Assembly: GCA_958450865.1 (NCBI GenBank)
Contig: CAUDNY010000001.1
Coordinates: 434,001 to 498,000 of the forward strand
From: an uncultured Collinsella sp.
GTDB lineage: Bacteria > Actinomycetota > Coriobacteriia > Coriobacteriales > Coriobacteriaceae
DNA length: 64,000 nt
Reading direction: 5' to 3'
Numbering within the stretch: position 1 is the stretch's first letter; every line of letters starts with the position of its first letter. This document shows positions 16,176 to 25,136 of this stretch, piece by piece. Below the pieces are notes generated by a model, which saw nothing but the letters and a program-made list of their open reading frames with translations, was not told the origin of the DNA and searched no databases. The position numbers and the translations under genes were made by a program.

Positions 16176-16260
16176 TGAGGTGCGGCAGATTCCCGTGAAA
16201 GTGGAGCGCCGCGTACTTTGGTACGCAAGCGACGAATGAACGGGAAGGTGCCGTGCCTCA
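16176..16260 (-). repeat. Post-stop structured element, short copy E
   Basis: Read on the minus strand, this copy keeps the branched stem but lacks the leading hairpin. Outer arms TGAGG and GCCTCA, inner TCCCGT pairing with ACGGGA, apical GCGTAC/GTACGC, and the conserved loop pieces TTCATTCGTCG and CTCCACTTTCA are all present. It lies 13 nt beyond the stop of the second agmatine deiminase gene. Confidence 0.65.
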
Positions 16261-16273
16261 GGAAGCCAGACAA

Positions 16274-17479
16274 TTACGCGGACGGCTCCTGCTGCGTAAT
16301 GCAGTGGATGTTGCCGCCGCCGAAGACGACCTGCTCGGACTGAACGCCGACGCACTTGTAGACGCCCTCGCCCCAGACCTCGTCGTAGATCTTCTGGAGC
16401 GTGTCAACGGCCAGCTGGTCGTTCTCGTCGCCGTACTGCGGGACGATAACGCCGTGGTTGGTGACCAGGTAGTTCATGTAAGAGGCGATCAGCGGCTCGT
16501 CGGGGACGCGCGGCTCGGCGTTCTCGTCGGCGTCGATGGTGTCGCAGGAGGCCTGGTCCATGAACAGCGGGTTCACGGGCATGCAGAGCTTGTAGACCTT
16601 CATCTTGCGGCCCTTGGCGTCAACGGCGTTGGAGAGGGTCTCGTAGGCGGCGTGGCACTGCTCGTAGAACGGATACTCGGGATCGTCGGTCCAGATGCAG
16701 GCCATGACGCCCGGGGCGATGAACGTGGCGACGTCGTCGATGTGGCCGTTGGTCTCCTCGGGGTCGATGCCCTCCTTGACCCAGATGACCTTCTCGACAC
16801 CCAGGTAATCCTTGAGGTGCTCGTCCATGTAGGCGCGAAGCTCCTCGCTCCAGGGCTCAAACTTCTTGTGGTACTTGGGCCAGATGGACTCGGGATCCTC
16901 TTCCTCCTCGAGCACCGCAGAGCAGGTGCGGCCCGGGGAAAGCAGGCACTGGTCGGTCACGACAAGGGTGCCCTCGCCGTCGACGGTGATGGAGCCGCCC
17001 TCGAGGATCATGTCATCGGGACGATAGCGGCGGCAGCCGGAGAGCTCAGCCATCTTGAGGGCGATCTGCTCGTCCTTGTCCCACGGGAAGTACAGGCCAT
17101 CGACGAGGCCGCCGTAGGCGTTGAAGTGCCAGTGGTTGGCGCGCTTCTCGCCCTTGCCGTTGATGACGTAGGTGGCGGCGGTGTCGCGGAACCAAGCGTC
17201 GTCGGTGGTCATCTCGATGACGGTGACGTTCTCGTCGTTCTCGAAGACGGCCTTGCAGTTGGCGTAGTCGACCTGGTTGGCGCACATATAGACCGGGGTG
17301 AACTCGGAGATGGCGCGGGCGATGGCGGCATACTGCTTCTGGGCCGGCTTGGCGCCGTGGGCCCAGGTGTCGGTGCGGTGGGGCCAGCCCATCCACACGC
17401 GATCCTGCGGGGCGAACTCGGCGGGCATGAAGAAGCCGTCGGCCTTGGGGGTGGACTCGGACTCGGTGATCGTACGCAT
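16274..17479 (-). CDS. aguA: Agmatine deiminase (copy 2)
   Basis: A 401-residue paralogue of the enzyme at 11591. It carries WPHRTDTW, DDAWFRDTAATY, HFNAYGG, MILEGGSITVDGEG, TNGHIDDVATF and GGGNIHCITQQ with nucleophile Cys393. An insert with the acidic run LEEEEDPES near residue 195 accounts for most of the extra length. GGAGGAAA before the ATG of MRTIT decides the start. Gene order on this strand is carbamoyltransferase, antiporter, this gene, second antiporter, which is the agmatine deiminase pathway arranged as a cluster. It is likely the catabolic copy, making N-carbamoylputrescine for PtcA. Confidence 0.95.
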   Translation of the reverse strand: MRTITESESTPKADGFFMPAEFAPQDRVWMGWPHRTDTWAHGAKPAQKQYAAIARAISEFTPVYMCANQVDYANCKAVFENDENVTVIEMTTDDAWFRDTAATYVINGKGEKRANHWHFNAYGGLVDGLYFPWDKDEQIALKMAELSGCRRYRPDDMILEGGSITVDGEGTLVVTDQCLLSPGRTCSAVLEEEEDPESIWPKYHKKFEPWSEELRAYMDEHLKDYLGVEKVIWVKEGIDPEETNGHIDDVATFIAPGVMACIWTDDPEYPFYEQCHAAYETLSNAVDAKGRKMKVYKLCMPVNPLFMDQASCDTIDADENAEPRVPDEPLIASYMNYLVTNHGVIVPQYGDENDQLAVDTLQKIYDEVWGEGVYKCVGVQSEQVVFGGGNIHCITQQEPSA

Positions 17480-17847
17480 AAGATTTCCTCCAAATCGAAC
17501 GATCGCTTGCTGCGGGCGGGTTACCCGCAGCCTAAAACCAAGAGATGGTAGGCGCCCGTTCCCCGGCAAAGGTCGGGGCGCCCGGTGCCGGTTTTCACGG
17601 AATCGCACCGGCAAGCGACGACGTAACCAAGTGCGCGGAGACAAAACGCACGAAGGATACGGAAGAGAGATTGGGGTGGGCGGTGGTTACCGGAGCTATC
17701 GCTCACACCCACCCCGGGGGAATGGTTAGCAAACCTGTCGCTTGGGCACGCCTCCGAAGAGGCTAGAGTGCCCGGAGTCGGGAGCGACAAGCCCGACGAA
17801 GCGCGCGTTGGTACACGAGGAGGGTTGGAGCCCCAGAACCGGGTGCT
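17480..17847. other. Hairpin-rich intercistronic region, no gene
   Basis: The 368 bases between the antiporter stop and the second aguA start hold no supportable gene. They contain several GC stems: GGGGTGGG/CCCACCCC around 17671-17723, GGGCAC/GTGCCC around 17745-17772, and GTCGGG/CCCGAC around 17777-17799. All could form in the leftward transcript. Confidence 0.5.
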
Positions 17848-19287
17848 CTAGTTCTCCTCGGCCTCGGCGGCCTCCTCAGCGAGACGCTGGGCTGCGAGCT
17901 CAGGGGTCAGACCCTTGTACTCTTCCTTGCGGCCCTTGGCGCTGACGACGCGGACGACCTCGCCGATGAGCACGAGCACGATGAAGATGACGATCATCGG
18001 GAGCTTGTCGCCAATTTCAGCGGCGGAGAACGGAACCAGGGTTGCGACGATGGCCAGGACCAGCTCGATGCAGGGAATGGCCAGCATGACCTTCATCATG
18101 GCGCCCTTAAACGGGAACGTGAAGATGCGCTCACGGTTCGGGTCGTTCTTACGAAGGTTGAGGAACGCCGGGAACATCGGGATGTAGGTCAGCAGCAGGA
18201 AGACGACGGAGGTGCCGAAGAGCATCCAGAAGACACCGTTGGAGATGGCGTCGATGGGAACGAGCTGCAGGCACAGCACCAAGGAGGCAACGATGGCGTT
18301 GACCAGGTTGGCGCCGTTGGGCATGTCGTCATCCGAGATCATCGAGGCGAAGACCTTGGGCATGTTGCCGTGCTCGGCAGCGTAGCGAGCGACTGAGTTG
18401 ACGCCGAAGGACCAGGCAGCCATGTTGGCGAACAGGGTGATCAGGAAGGCGATGCAGATGACCTTAAAGATCATGGAGTCGCCCACCATGGTCTGGACTG
18501 CAACAATCATGCCGTAGTCGGGGTCGATGGAATCGGCCGGCACCGCAGCGCCGATGCCAAAGCCAGCGAACAGGTAGATCACGGCGATGGACAGGCCACC
18601 GACGATGATGGCCTTGGGGATATCGCGAGCGGGATCGGCCATGTCATCGGTCATGGTGCAGATGACCTCGAAGCCCATGAAGTTAAAGATGATGATCGAC
18701 AGGTAGCCGAGAGCGTTGGTGTTGGTGAGCTCGGGCAGAAACGTGGTAGCAGACATGTCGTTCGCAAAACCGTTCTCCATGGCATACCAAATGCCCAGAG
18801 CGCCGACGATAACGGCAACGGCGACCTTGATGATGGCGCCACCGTTAAGGACCCACTCGGAGTCAGCCGCCTTGGAGCGGCCCATGAGGTAGACGATCCA
18901 CACAAAGGCAAGATCGATACCCATCTTGGCGATCAAGTTGAACTCGACGCCAAAGACCATGCCCAAAATGTCGGGGAACATGGTAGCCAGCGAGGCGATC
19001 CACAGCGGGTAGTTAACCCAGTAGTAGTACGAGATGCGGGCGCCCCATTTGTCGCCCAGGCCATCGCGTACCCAGTCGTAAATGCCGCCCTCGCCGTCAT
19101 AGGTGGTACCGAGCTCGGCGACAACCATGCCGTAGGGAAGCAGGAAGGTCAGGATCAGGAAGATCCACCAGAAGAACTGCTGGTTGCCAATGGCAGCAGC
19201 AGGAGCGGCGGCCTCGCAAACGAAGACGACGCAGATGATGGTCGAAATGACCGTCAAGAAGGAAAGCTTTTTCTTTCCGTCGCTCAT
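17848..19287 (-). CDS. aguD: Agmatine/putrescine antiporter (APC family, copy 2)
   Basis: A 479-residue APC-family carrier with about twelve membrane helices, starting MSDGKKKLSF. FFWWIFLILTFLLPYGMVVAEL in outline and IFNFMGFEVICTMTDDMADPARDIPKA near 210-236 are shared with copy 1. The C-terminus ends in an acidic tail (EEAAEAEEN), unlike copy 1. A good AGGAGCTC ribosome site precedes the ATG. It lies directly after putrescine carbamoyltransferase, the usual place of the agmatine:putrescine exchanger in agmatine deiminase clusters, so this copy is the better candidate for AguD. Confidence 0.88.
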   Translation of the reverse strand: MSDGKKKLSFLTVISTIICVVFVCEAAAPAAAIGNQQFFWWIFLILTFLLPYGMVVAELGTTYDGEGGIYDWVRDGLGDKWGARISYYYWVNYPLWIASLATMFPDILGMVFGVEFNLIAKMGIDLAFVWIVYLMGRSKAADSEWVLNGGAIIKVAVAVIVGALGIWYAMENGFANDMSATTFLPELTNTNALGYLSIIIFNFMGFEVICTMTDDMADPARDIPKAIIVGGLSIAVIYLFAGFGIGAAVPADSIDPDYGMIVAVQTMVGDSMIFKVICIAFLITLFANMAAWSFGVNSVARYAAEHGNMPKVFASMISDDDMPNGANLVNAIVASLVLCLQLVPIDAISNGVFWMLFGTSVVFLLLTYIPMFPAFLNLRKNDPNRERIFTFPFKGAMMKVMLAIPCIELVLAIVATLVPFSAAEIGDKLPMIVIFIVLVLIGEVVRVVSAKGRKEEYKGLTPELAAQRLAEEAAEAEEN

Positions 19288-19361
19288 GATGAGCTCCTTC
19301 GCTCAGTCTTGGACAGATCCGATGCCCTAAGGTATTAAGGCAATTGCTTGGGCCTCGGTGA

Positions 19362-19394
19362 GCGGGCGACAGGAGACGAGCATCCGCCGCCCGC
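19362..19394 (-). repeat. GC hairpin between ptcA and the antiporter gene
   Basis: GCGGGCG and CGCCCGC pair across a 19-base loop in the 133-bp gap. Without a T-run it may be a partial terminator or mRNA-processing signal that sets expression ratios. Confidence 0.4.
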
Positions 19395-19420
19395 AAACGT
19401 GCTTTTAGAAGCCTTGAGGC

Positions 19421-20494
19421 TTAGAGCTGCTCGAGAGCCTCGAGAGCGGCGTGGAGCTCAGCCTTGGCGGAGTACTCGACACCCTCGTCGTTGAGCGGGG
19501 TGCGCTTGCCCAGGGCGGCAAGGAGAGCACGGATGGAGTGCTTGCGGTTCTCGGCCTCGACCCAGCACAGGGAGCGCTCGGGATCGTCCATGACCTCGTC
19601 GACGACCTCCTCGTTGCGGGTGGCCGGCAGGCAGTGCATGAACTTGGAGTTGGGGCCGGCAAAGTTCATCATGTCCATGGTGACCTGATACTTGGGATAG
19701 AACACGTCCATGTAGCTCTCACCCGAGACCTCCTCGTCGTACAGGCCATACCACACGTCGGTGTAGATGAAGTCGGCGCCCTTGATGCACTCGATGTCGT
19801 CGGAGATGACGACAGAGCCGCCGGAGACCTTGCAGTTCTCCTCGGCGATGGCCATCATCTGCTTGCCGAACTCGGCGCGCTCCTCGACGGTGCCAACGTG
19901 CAGGCCGCCGTCGGGGATCTGGTGGCCCTTAGGTCCAAACTGGACAAACTTCATGCCGACCTTGGAGGCGATGAACATGAGGGAGACGCAGACCTGGGTG
20001 GCGTCGCCGATGAAGGCCAGGGTGCAGTCCTCGATCTTCTTGCCCTCGGGGAGGTTCTCGAGCATGGTCATGAGGTCGCCCATCTCCTGCGTGGGATGGT
20101 TGAACTCGGACATGCCGTTGATGACGGGCACAGCAGAGCCCTCGGCGAGGCCGACGACGTCCTTGTGACGGTCAACGCGAGCCATCATGATGTCGAGCAG
20201 CGAGCCCATAACGCGAGCGGTGTCGCCCAGGGACTCGTGGCCACCGAGCTGGATGGTGCCAGGGCCGTAGAACTGGGCGTGGCCGCCGAGGTCGGTCATA
20301 GCGGTCTCGAAGGAAAGACGGGTGCGGGTGGAGACCTGCTGGAAGATCATGCCAAGGCTCTTGTTGCGGAGCAGGTGCGGATAATAACCGTCAACCTTGA
20401 TGGCCTTCTTCATTGCCAGGCCAAGATCCTCGATAGCCAGGATCTGCTCTTTGGTGAAGTCGTTGGTGTCGATGAAATCCTTAGGCAGTGCCAT
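19421..20494 (-). CDS. ptcA: Putrescine carbamoyltransferase
   Basis: A 357-residue member of the aspartate/ornithine carbamoyltransferase family. The carbamoyl-phosphate site STRTR is at residues 55-59, HPTQEMGD is near 139-146 and HCLPATRN near 290. The extended, helical C-terminus (to LEALEQL) is a feature of putrescine carbamoyltransferases as opposed to ornithine enzymes. Its neighbours, agmatine deiminase and an antiporter, support putrescine rather than ornithine. It cleaves N-carbamoylputrescine to putrescine and carbamoyl phosphate. The start at MALPKD follows AAAGGAAA; a longer upstream reading lacks a site. No carbamate kinase gene, needed to make ATP from carbamoyl phosphate, is in this window. 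Confidence 0.93.
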   Translation of the reverse strand: MALPKDFIDTNDFTKEQILAIEDLGLAMKKAIKVDGYYPHLLRNKSLGMIFQQVSTRTRLSFETAMTDLGGHAQFYGPGTIQLGGHESLGDTARVMGSLLDIMMARVDRHKDVVGLAEGSAVPVINGMSEFNHPTQEMGDLMTMLENLPEGKKIEDCTLAFIGDATQVCVSLMFIASKVGMKFVQFGPKGHQIPDGGLHVGTVEERAEFGKQMMAIAEENCKVSGGSVVISDDIECIKGADFIYTDVWYGLYDEEVSGESYMDVFYPKYQVTMDMMNFAGPNSKFMHCLPATRNEEVVDEVMDDPERSLCWVEAENRKHSIRALLAALGKRTPLNDEGVEYSAKAELHAALEALEQL

Positions 20495-20617
20495 GTCGAT
20501 TTCCTTTCCGCCGGTCTTGCCGACTATTACTATGAGGCGCTCGAACATCACGCCTCTTGTTGACAAGACCATCATTCACCCGTATGCAATTTTTACCTAG
20601 TTTATTCGGGATTAAAG

Positions 20618-20707
20618 ACCGTTCACGGAGTTACACCCCCTCTAAACCAATATAAACCCGCAGGTAGCTGGCTTGCAGGGGGTTTACTATCTAGAACCGT
20701 GAACGGT
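20618..20707. promoter_or_regulatory. Paired ACCGTTCACGG operators in the ptcA/LuxR divergent region
   Basis: ACCGTTCACGG at 20618-20628 faces CCGTGAACGGT at 20697-20707. The two copies are inverted, 79 bp apart, within the 330-bp region between ptcA and the membrane LuxR gene. Between them are AAACCC and GGGGGTTT stretches. A looping regulator could bind both. Confidence 0.5.
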
Positions 20708-20824
20708 ATGCGGCTATCCTATATATCGGCGCCTAATCCGCGGTGAAACGACCGACCGGGGCATATATACCCCGGGGATTATATGGGGCCCAAACACAGA
20801 TCAAATGAGACGGGACGGTGACAG

Positions 20825-21790
20825 ATGAACACTCTGATGTTCTTCTATACCCTAGCAATACTCGTAATCTGTATTGTGACGGCAGTGCTTTCGCTTGCCG
20901 CCTATGCCTCGTCCCGTCGACGCTTCTTTATCTATGGCGGCGGCGTTTTTATTTGCTACGCCATCGAGATGACCGAGATCTTCTTTTTTGAATACACGTT
21001 GCAAAACCGAAGTTTTCCGGCCAATGACTATTACGCAATTACCATGCCTGTAATGCGGACCCTTGTGGCGACCGCTTCACAGGCTTTTATTTGGCTGATT
21101 GCCATGGACTTGCTCGACAAACATTCTAAAAAGCAGTTCGTTATCCCCGTCTTAACGTTTTTGCTGTGCGAGTCGCTGATTATCATCGCTGTCCCCTCCG
21201 GCCCCATGCATCAGTGGCTCTACTACACGATGCGTCAGGTATTCCTTGTCTTTGTGGGACTGTATATCTGTTGGACGGCTCATAAGAGTACAAAGGTTGA
21301 GCTGAAGGCACGCGTCAACAACCAGCGAAAGCACCTGATTATCGGTGCCATCCTGGTCGGTTGCATCGTTGCCGAGGATTTCTACAACATCCTTGTCGTC
21401 CCCATGAGTCTGGCGCCCTCTTGGCTGCAGCTATATCTGTCCGAGCGCAACTTTAGCGAAAACGTCTTTGCGTGCTACTTTGCAATTCTCCTGATTATCT
21501 ACTCCTACCACGTGCTTTCAATCCGCATGCAGGAGGCGCCCGAGGAAAAGAACGTCAGCGATCTTGATCGACACATCGAAGAGCAAATGCCCTTCTATCG
21601 TAACGCCTACAGGCTCTCCAACCGTGAGACCGAAGTCATGCGCCTTGTTGTGCTGGGCAAGTCGAACCAAGAGATTGCTGACGAGCTATTCCTTGCCGTG
21701 GGCACCGTCAAGACTCACATCCACAACATCCTGGTCAAAACCGAACAGCAAAACCGCACGACGTTGATCCTTCACTTTTGGAAACGATAA
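20825..21790 (+). CDS. LuxR-family regulator with multi-pass membrane N-terminus
   Basis: A 321-residue protein. About seven hydrophobic helices fill residues 1-235, and a LuxR-type helix-turn-helix occupies 260-315 (LSNRETEVMRLVVLGKSNQ then IADELFLAVGTVKTHIHNI). Membrane-anchored LuxR regulators of this kind are strongly expanded in Coriobacteriia. The ATG has only a weak GACGGTGAC site. It is divergent from putrescine carbamoyltransferase and next to the antiporters, so sensing agmatine or putrescine at the membrane and switching on that cluster is plausible. A structured repeat begins two bases after the stop. Confidence 0.85.
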   Translation: MNTLMFFYTLAILVICIVTAVLSLAAYASSRRRFFIYGGGVFICYAIEMTEIFFFEYTLQNRSFPANDYYAITMPVMRTLVATASQAFIWLIAMDLLDKHSKKQFVIPVLTFLLCESLIIIAVPSGPMHQWLYYTMRQVFLVFVGLYICWTAHKSTKVELKARVNNQRKHLIIGAILVGCIVAEDFYNILVVPMSLAPSWLQLYLSERNFSENVFACYFAILLIIYSYHVLSIRMQEAPEEKNVSDLDRHIEEQMPFYRNAYRLSNRETEVMRLVVLGKSNQEIADELFLAVGTVKTHIHNILVKTEQQNRTTLILHFWKR

Positions 21791-21791
21791 A

Positions 21792-21939
21792 GTTATGCGG
21801 TTTTACCAAACCGCATAACAGCTCGACGCTGCAAGCGCCCCTAGGCGGCAATCTGACGTTCAATCGTTGGTCGCGTACCAAAAGTACGCTTCCCTCCTCT
21901 TTCACGTCACCTTGCTCGCTTAGGGGCGTTTTCGCTGAC
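21792..21939 (+). repeat. Post-stop structured element, copy B
   Basis: The first hairpin, arms GTTATGCGGTTT and AAACCGCATAAC with loop TACC, begins two bases after the LuxR stop. Then come CGACGCTGC, outer arms GCGCCCCTA/TAGGGGCG, inner TGACGT/ACGTCA, apical GCGTAC with loop CAAAA and GTACGC, the loop pieces TTCAATCGTTGG and CTCCTCTTTCA, and the end CGCTGAC. Confidence 0.8.
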
Positions 21940-21975
21940 TTATGCTCAACCTACGATAATTCCGAGCTGAACGAG

Positions 21976-24213
21976 TTACTCGCTGTAGCGGGTGGCGATG
22001 GCAGCTTGTACCATGCCGGCGCTCATCAGGTAGGTCACAAGGAAGTAGCCACCGTATGCTGCCAGGAAGATTGCACAGGTGAGGCCTACGGTGCCGCCGA
22101 TGCTCATATCTCCGAATATGCTCACCAGCTCGATAATCACCTTGAGCGCCACAAAGGAGTGCGCCAGGCCCACTGCCAGCGGGAACAGGAAGAATACCGC
22201 TTGCTGCGCCATCACCGAACGGCGAATCTGGCGGTCGTCACAGCCGATCTGTGCCAGCACACGATAGCTGCGGCTGCCGTCGGCCACATTGGAGAGCTGC
22301 TGGATCGACAGTATCGCCGCGCACGCAACGACCAGCACAAAGCCAATGTAGATGGCCAGATAGCTAATCATGCCGTTCATCTGCGCCGCCTGCGTGTACA
22401 TCTCGGAACGCGTGATGAAGACTCCCCACGACCCCGGCTCCTTGCCGTCAACGAGCAGATTGTCGAGCAAGGTGTATTTAATGCTCTCGTCTGCCTCGGT
22501 CGTATCCATACCCTGTTTGTAATTAACGAGCAGATTACTGGAATACGGCTGCAGATTAAGCTGGAACAGCAGCTCATCGGCTACGACCACGGTACCTGGA
22601 TTGCTGCCCATCGCCGAGTTGGCGATGGCCGCCGTGTCCTCGTCCGACTTATCGGTTGCGGGCTTGAGCTCATGCCCGCCCAAGGTGAGGGTATGGCCGC
22701 CGGCCATGTATTTGGTGTACAGGTCGCCCAGCTCACCGCCCATATCACACGTGAGCAGATACTGGTCCCGGCCAATGCTCACCGGCTCCTCGCCCATCAT
22801 CTGGCGCAGTTTGTTGTACTGGCTCGCCGGCGTCACATACAGACCCATCGCATCGGCGTTGCTTCCCTCGAGCGCCTTGGGAAGCTTTTCCCCCATGGCC
22901 TTGCACATCTCACTCGCCACCACCGAGGGGCCCGAGCCGCCAAGCGGGTAACTCAGATACGAATCGATCTGCACATGCTCACCGGCAACATCGGCGATAT
23001 TGACCTTTTTGCCGGTCTCGTCGTTGTTGTCCGCCGACTTGCCCTTAATACCGTCTGCAACGTTATCGGGATCGATACGATCGCCATGCCATGCAGCGTA
23101 CAAATCGACCGTTTCATCGGCCAGCACCATGCGGTCGGCCTCAGACGGATTGACATACTCCTTGTAGTAGTCGAGCGTTTCGGGCGTGTAATAGACATAC
23201 GTCTGAGACACGTCAACAGGGTTATAGCGCTCCAGGTTTTCGTTCATCACATTGGCAATAGACATACCGCACGTCACCGAGGTGATGGCCAAAAACAGGA
23301 TCATCGCGATGACGCCCATCGAAAAGCACACCGTGTTGACCTTGGCCGAAAGCTGACGCACGGTAAACATATTGAGACCGCGCCAATACACGCTGCGCAG
23401 GCTCTGCAGCAGCTTGATAAGCATGCCCGAGAGTCCCCAGAACAGGGCAAAAGTGCCCACTGTAACCATAGCGGTCGTAATGCCAAACTGGCTCATGGCC
23501 TCTTGCAGCTTGCTGTCCGTCGCGGTTAACGGGAGCCCATCACGTAGGAGACGGTAATAGGCCACGCCCACAAGCACCACGCCCACGGCAAAGATGGCAA
23601 TCGCGATCCAGGGGTTGCGTGTCTTGATGCTCTCGTTGCGACGCTCGGCACCCATAAGCTCGATGAGTTTGGTACGACGCACGGCGCGAAGGTTCAGCAG
23701 TAGCGTGAGCACAAACATCACGAGCATGCAGGCAAGGGTCAGGTTGAACGCATGCACCGAGAAAAAGAAGTGGAAATTGGCGATCTGTGTCTTAAAGAGC
23801 GAAGCCGTAAAGAACGTCATGAGCTGGGAAAGTCCCACACCCAGCACAATGCCGGCGACAAAGGCCACGACCGATACTATCACGGTCTCGAGCGCCATGA
23901 TCGTGGCGACGCGCCCGCGCCCCATGCCGAGCACCTGGTACAGGCCAAACTCCTTTTTGCGGCGTTTCATGATGAAGTTATTGGCATACACCATCAAAAA
24001 GGCCATGACACCGGCCAAAAAGTACGTCAAGTAGCCGAGCATGCTGCCCATAACCTGCGCCAAGCCCTCTTCATCGATTCCGGCGATGTCGACCTGCATC
24101 GAGATGGTGTTAAAGGCATAGAAGACCGTGACGCCCAGGGTGAGCGTCAAAAGGTAGACGAGGTAGTCGCGGCCGGCGCGGCGGACGTTGCCCCAAGCGA
24201 GTTTACAGAGCAT
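21976..24213 (-). CDS. BceB-like ABC transporter permease (FtsX fold)
   Basis: A membrane protein of about 745 residues with the FtsX/BceB layout. One helix lies near the N-terminus, three more before residue 200, a cluster at 200-320, a large extracytoplasmic domain at about 325-600, and three C-terminal helices. The segment NFIMKRRKKEFGLYQVLGMGRGRV near residue 83 is the characteristic coupling region. I start at the ATG of MLCKLAWGNV, preceded by GTGAGG; a GTG four codons earlier is the alternative. It overlaps the ATPase gene by 11 bases. Such pairs export or detoxify antimicrobial peptides, or act as sensors with a two-component system; no such system is adjacent. Confidence 0.87.
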   Translation of the reverse strand: MLCKLAWGNVRRAGRDYLVYLLTLTLGVTVFYAFNTISMQVDIAGIDEEGLAQVMGSMLGYLTYFLAGVMAFLMVYANNFIMKRRKKEFGLYQVLGMGRGRVATIMALETVIVSVVAFVAGIVLGVGLSQLMTFFTASLFKTQIANFHFFFSVHAFNLTLACMLVMFVLTLLLNLRAVRRTKLIELMGAERRNESIKTRNPWIAIAIFAVGVVLVGVAYYRLLRDGLPLTATDSKLQEAMSQFGITTAMVTVGTFALFWGLSGMLIKLLQSLRSVYWRGLNMFTVRQLSAKVNTVCFSMGVIAMILFLAITSVTCGMSIANVMNENLERYNPVDVSQTYVYYTPETLDYYKEYVNPSEADRMVLADETVDLYAAWHGDRIDPDNVADGIKGKSADNNDETGKKVNIADVAGEHVQIDSYLSYPLGGSGPSVVASEMCKAMGEKLPKALEGSNADAMGLYVTPASQYNKLRQMMGEEPVSIGRDQYLLTCDMGGELGDLYTKYMAGGHTLTLGGHELKPATDKSDEDTAAIANSAMGSNPGTVVVADELLFQLNLQPYSSNLLVNYKQGMDTTEADESIKYTLLDNLLVDGKEPGSWGVFITRSEMYTQAAQMNGMISYLAIYIGFVLVVACAAILSIQQLSNVADGSRSYRVLAQIGCDDRQIRRSVMAQQAVFFLFPLAVGLAHSFVALKVIIELVSIFGDMSIGGTVGLTCAIFLAAYGGYFLVTYLMSAGMVQAAIATRYSE

Positions 24214-24988
24214 CGGAGCCCTCACCGCCCATCATGGCAACGACCTCCATAATGCGGTCGAAGAACTCTCGGCGGTCGGTGTCGCCGCGGCGCAGCTCGG
24301 TGAAGATCTTGCCGTCGCGAATAAACAGCACACGGCTTGTGTAGCTGGCGGCAAAACTGTCGTGCGTAACCATGAGCACGGTGGCGCGCAGGCGGCGGTT
24401 GAGGGCCTCCAGGCTCTCGAGCAGCAGGCGGGCGCTTTTGGAATCGAGGGCGCCGGTGGGCTCGTCGGCCATGATCATGGTGGGGTCGGTGACGAGTGCG
24501 CGAGCCGCGGCAACGCGCTGCTGCTGGCCGCCGGACATCTGGTAGGGATACTTGTCGAGCACCTGGCTAATGGACAGGCGCGCTGCCACATCCTGCACGC
24601 GGGTCGAGATCTCTGCCGAGTTTGTGCGGGCGATGGTGAGCGGCAGGGCGATGTTCTCGCGCGCCGTGAGCGTATCGAGCAGGTTGGAGTCCTGGAAGAT
24701 AAAGCCGAGCTCCTCGCGGCGGAACTGCGAAAGCTTGGCCTGCTTCATGCGCGTAACGTCCTGCCCGTTGATGCGAATGGTGCCGCTCGTGGCGCTATCG
24801 ATGGTCGACACGCAGTTGAGCAACGTCGACTTGCCCGAGCCCGAAGCGCCCATGATGCCAACGAATTCGCCGCGATTGACGGTAAAGCTGACGTCGTCGA
24901 GCGCGCGGGTCACGTTGCCCAGCGCTCCATATACCTTTTCGAGATGCGCGACCTCCAGTACCGGGGTCGCCATGTGCGTGGTTTGCAT
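24203..24988 (-). CDS. ABC transporter ATP-binding protein (BceA/MacB type)
   Basis: A 261-residue ATPase. Walker A GASGSGKST is near residues 47-55, the Q-loop in FIFQDSNLL near 98, signature MSGGQQQR near 149, Walker B MIMADEPTGALDS near 170, and the switch His in VTHD near 207. The pattern is that of the LolD/MacB/BceA subfamily that pairs with FtsX-type permeases. AAAGGACT sits before the ATG. It is translated just ahead of, and overlapping, the permease gene, so the two make one complex at the cytoplasmic membrane. Confidence 0.93.
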   Translation of the reverse strand: MQTTHMATPVLEVAHLEKVYGALGNVTRALDDVSFTVNRGEFVGIMGASGSGKSTLLNCVSTIDSATSGTIRINGQDVTRMKQAKLSQFRREELGFIFQDSNLLDTLTARENIALPLTIARTNSAEISTRVQDVAARLSISQVLDKYPYQMSGGQQQRVAAARALVTDPTMIMADEPTGALDSKSARLLLESLEALNRRLRATVLMVTHDSFAASYTSRVLFIRDGKIFTELRRGDTDRREFFDRIMEVVAMMGGEGSDAL

Positions 24989-25136
24989 ACCGAGTCCTTT
25001 CTTGCGATTAGTCTACGGCATCTATAGTCGCAGGGAGCCGAGTCGGCTACCATCGATATGGCTTACGCTTGCCTTACCGTTGTGTAAGGTAGGGATAGCT
25101 ACCCTGTCACGCGTTGATGTTGAGAGAGGACTCCTG

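Noticed and set aside
16253..17551. Open frame of 432 codons on the plus strand
   Set aside because: Antisense to the second agmatine deiminase, Val/Asp/Gly-rich, with no start signal.
24552..25136. Possible N-terminal extension of the NUDIX-Vsr protein
   Set aside because: The upstream part is antisense to the ABC ATPase gene. A ribosome site and TTG at 25137 mark a start that gives a complete NUDIX domain.
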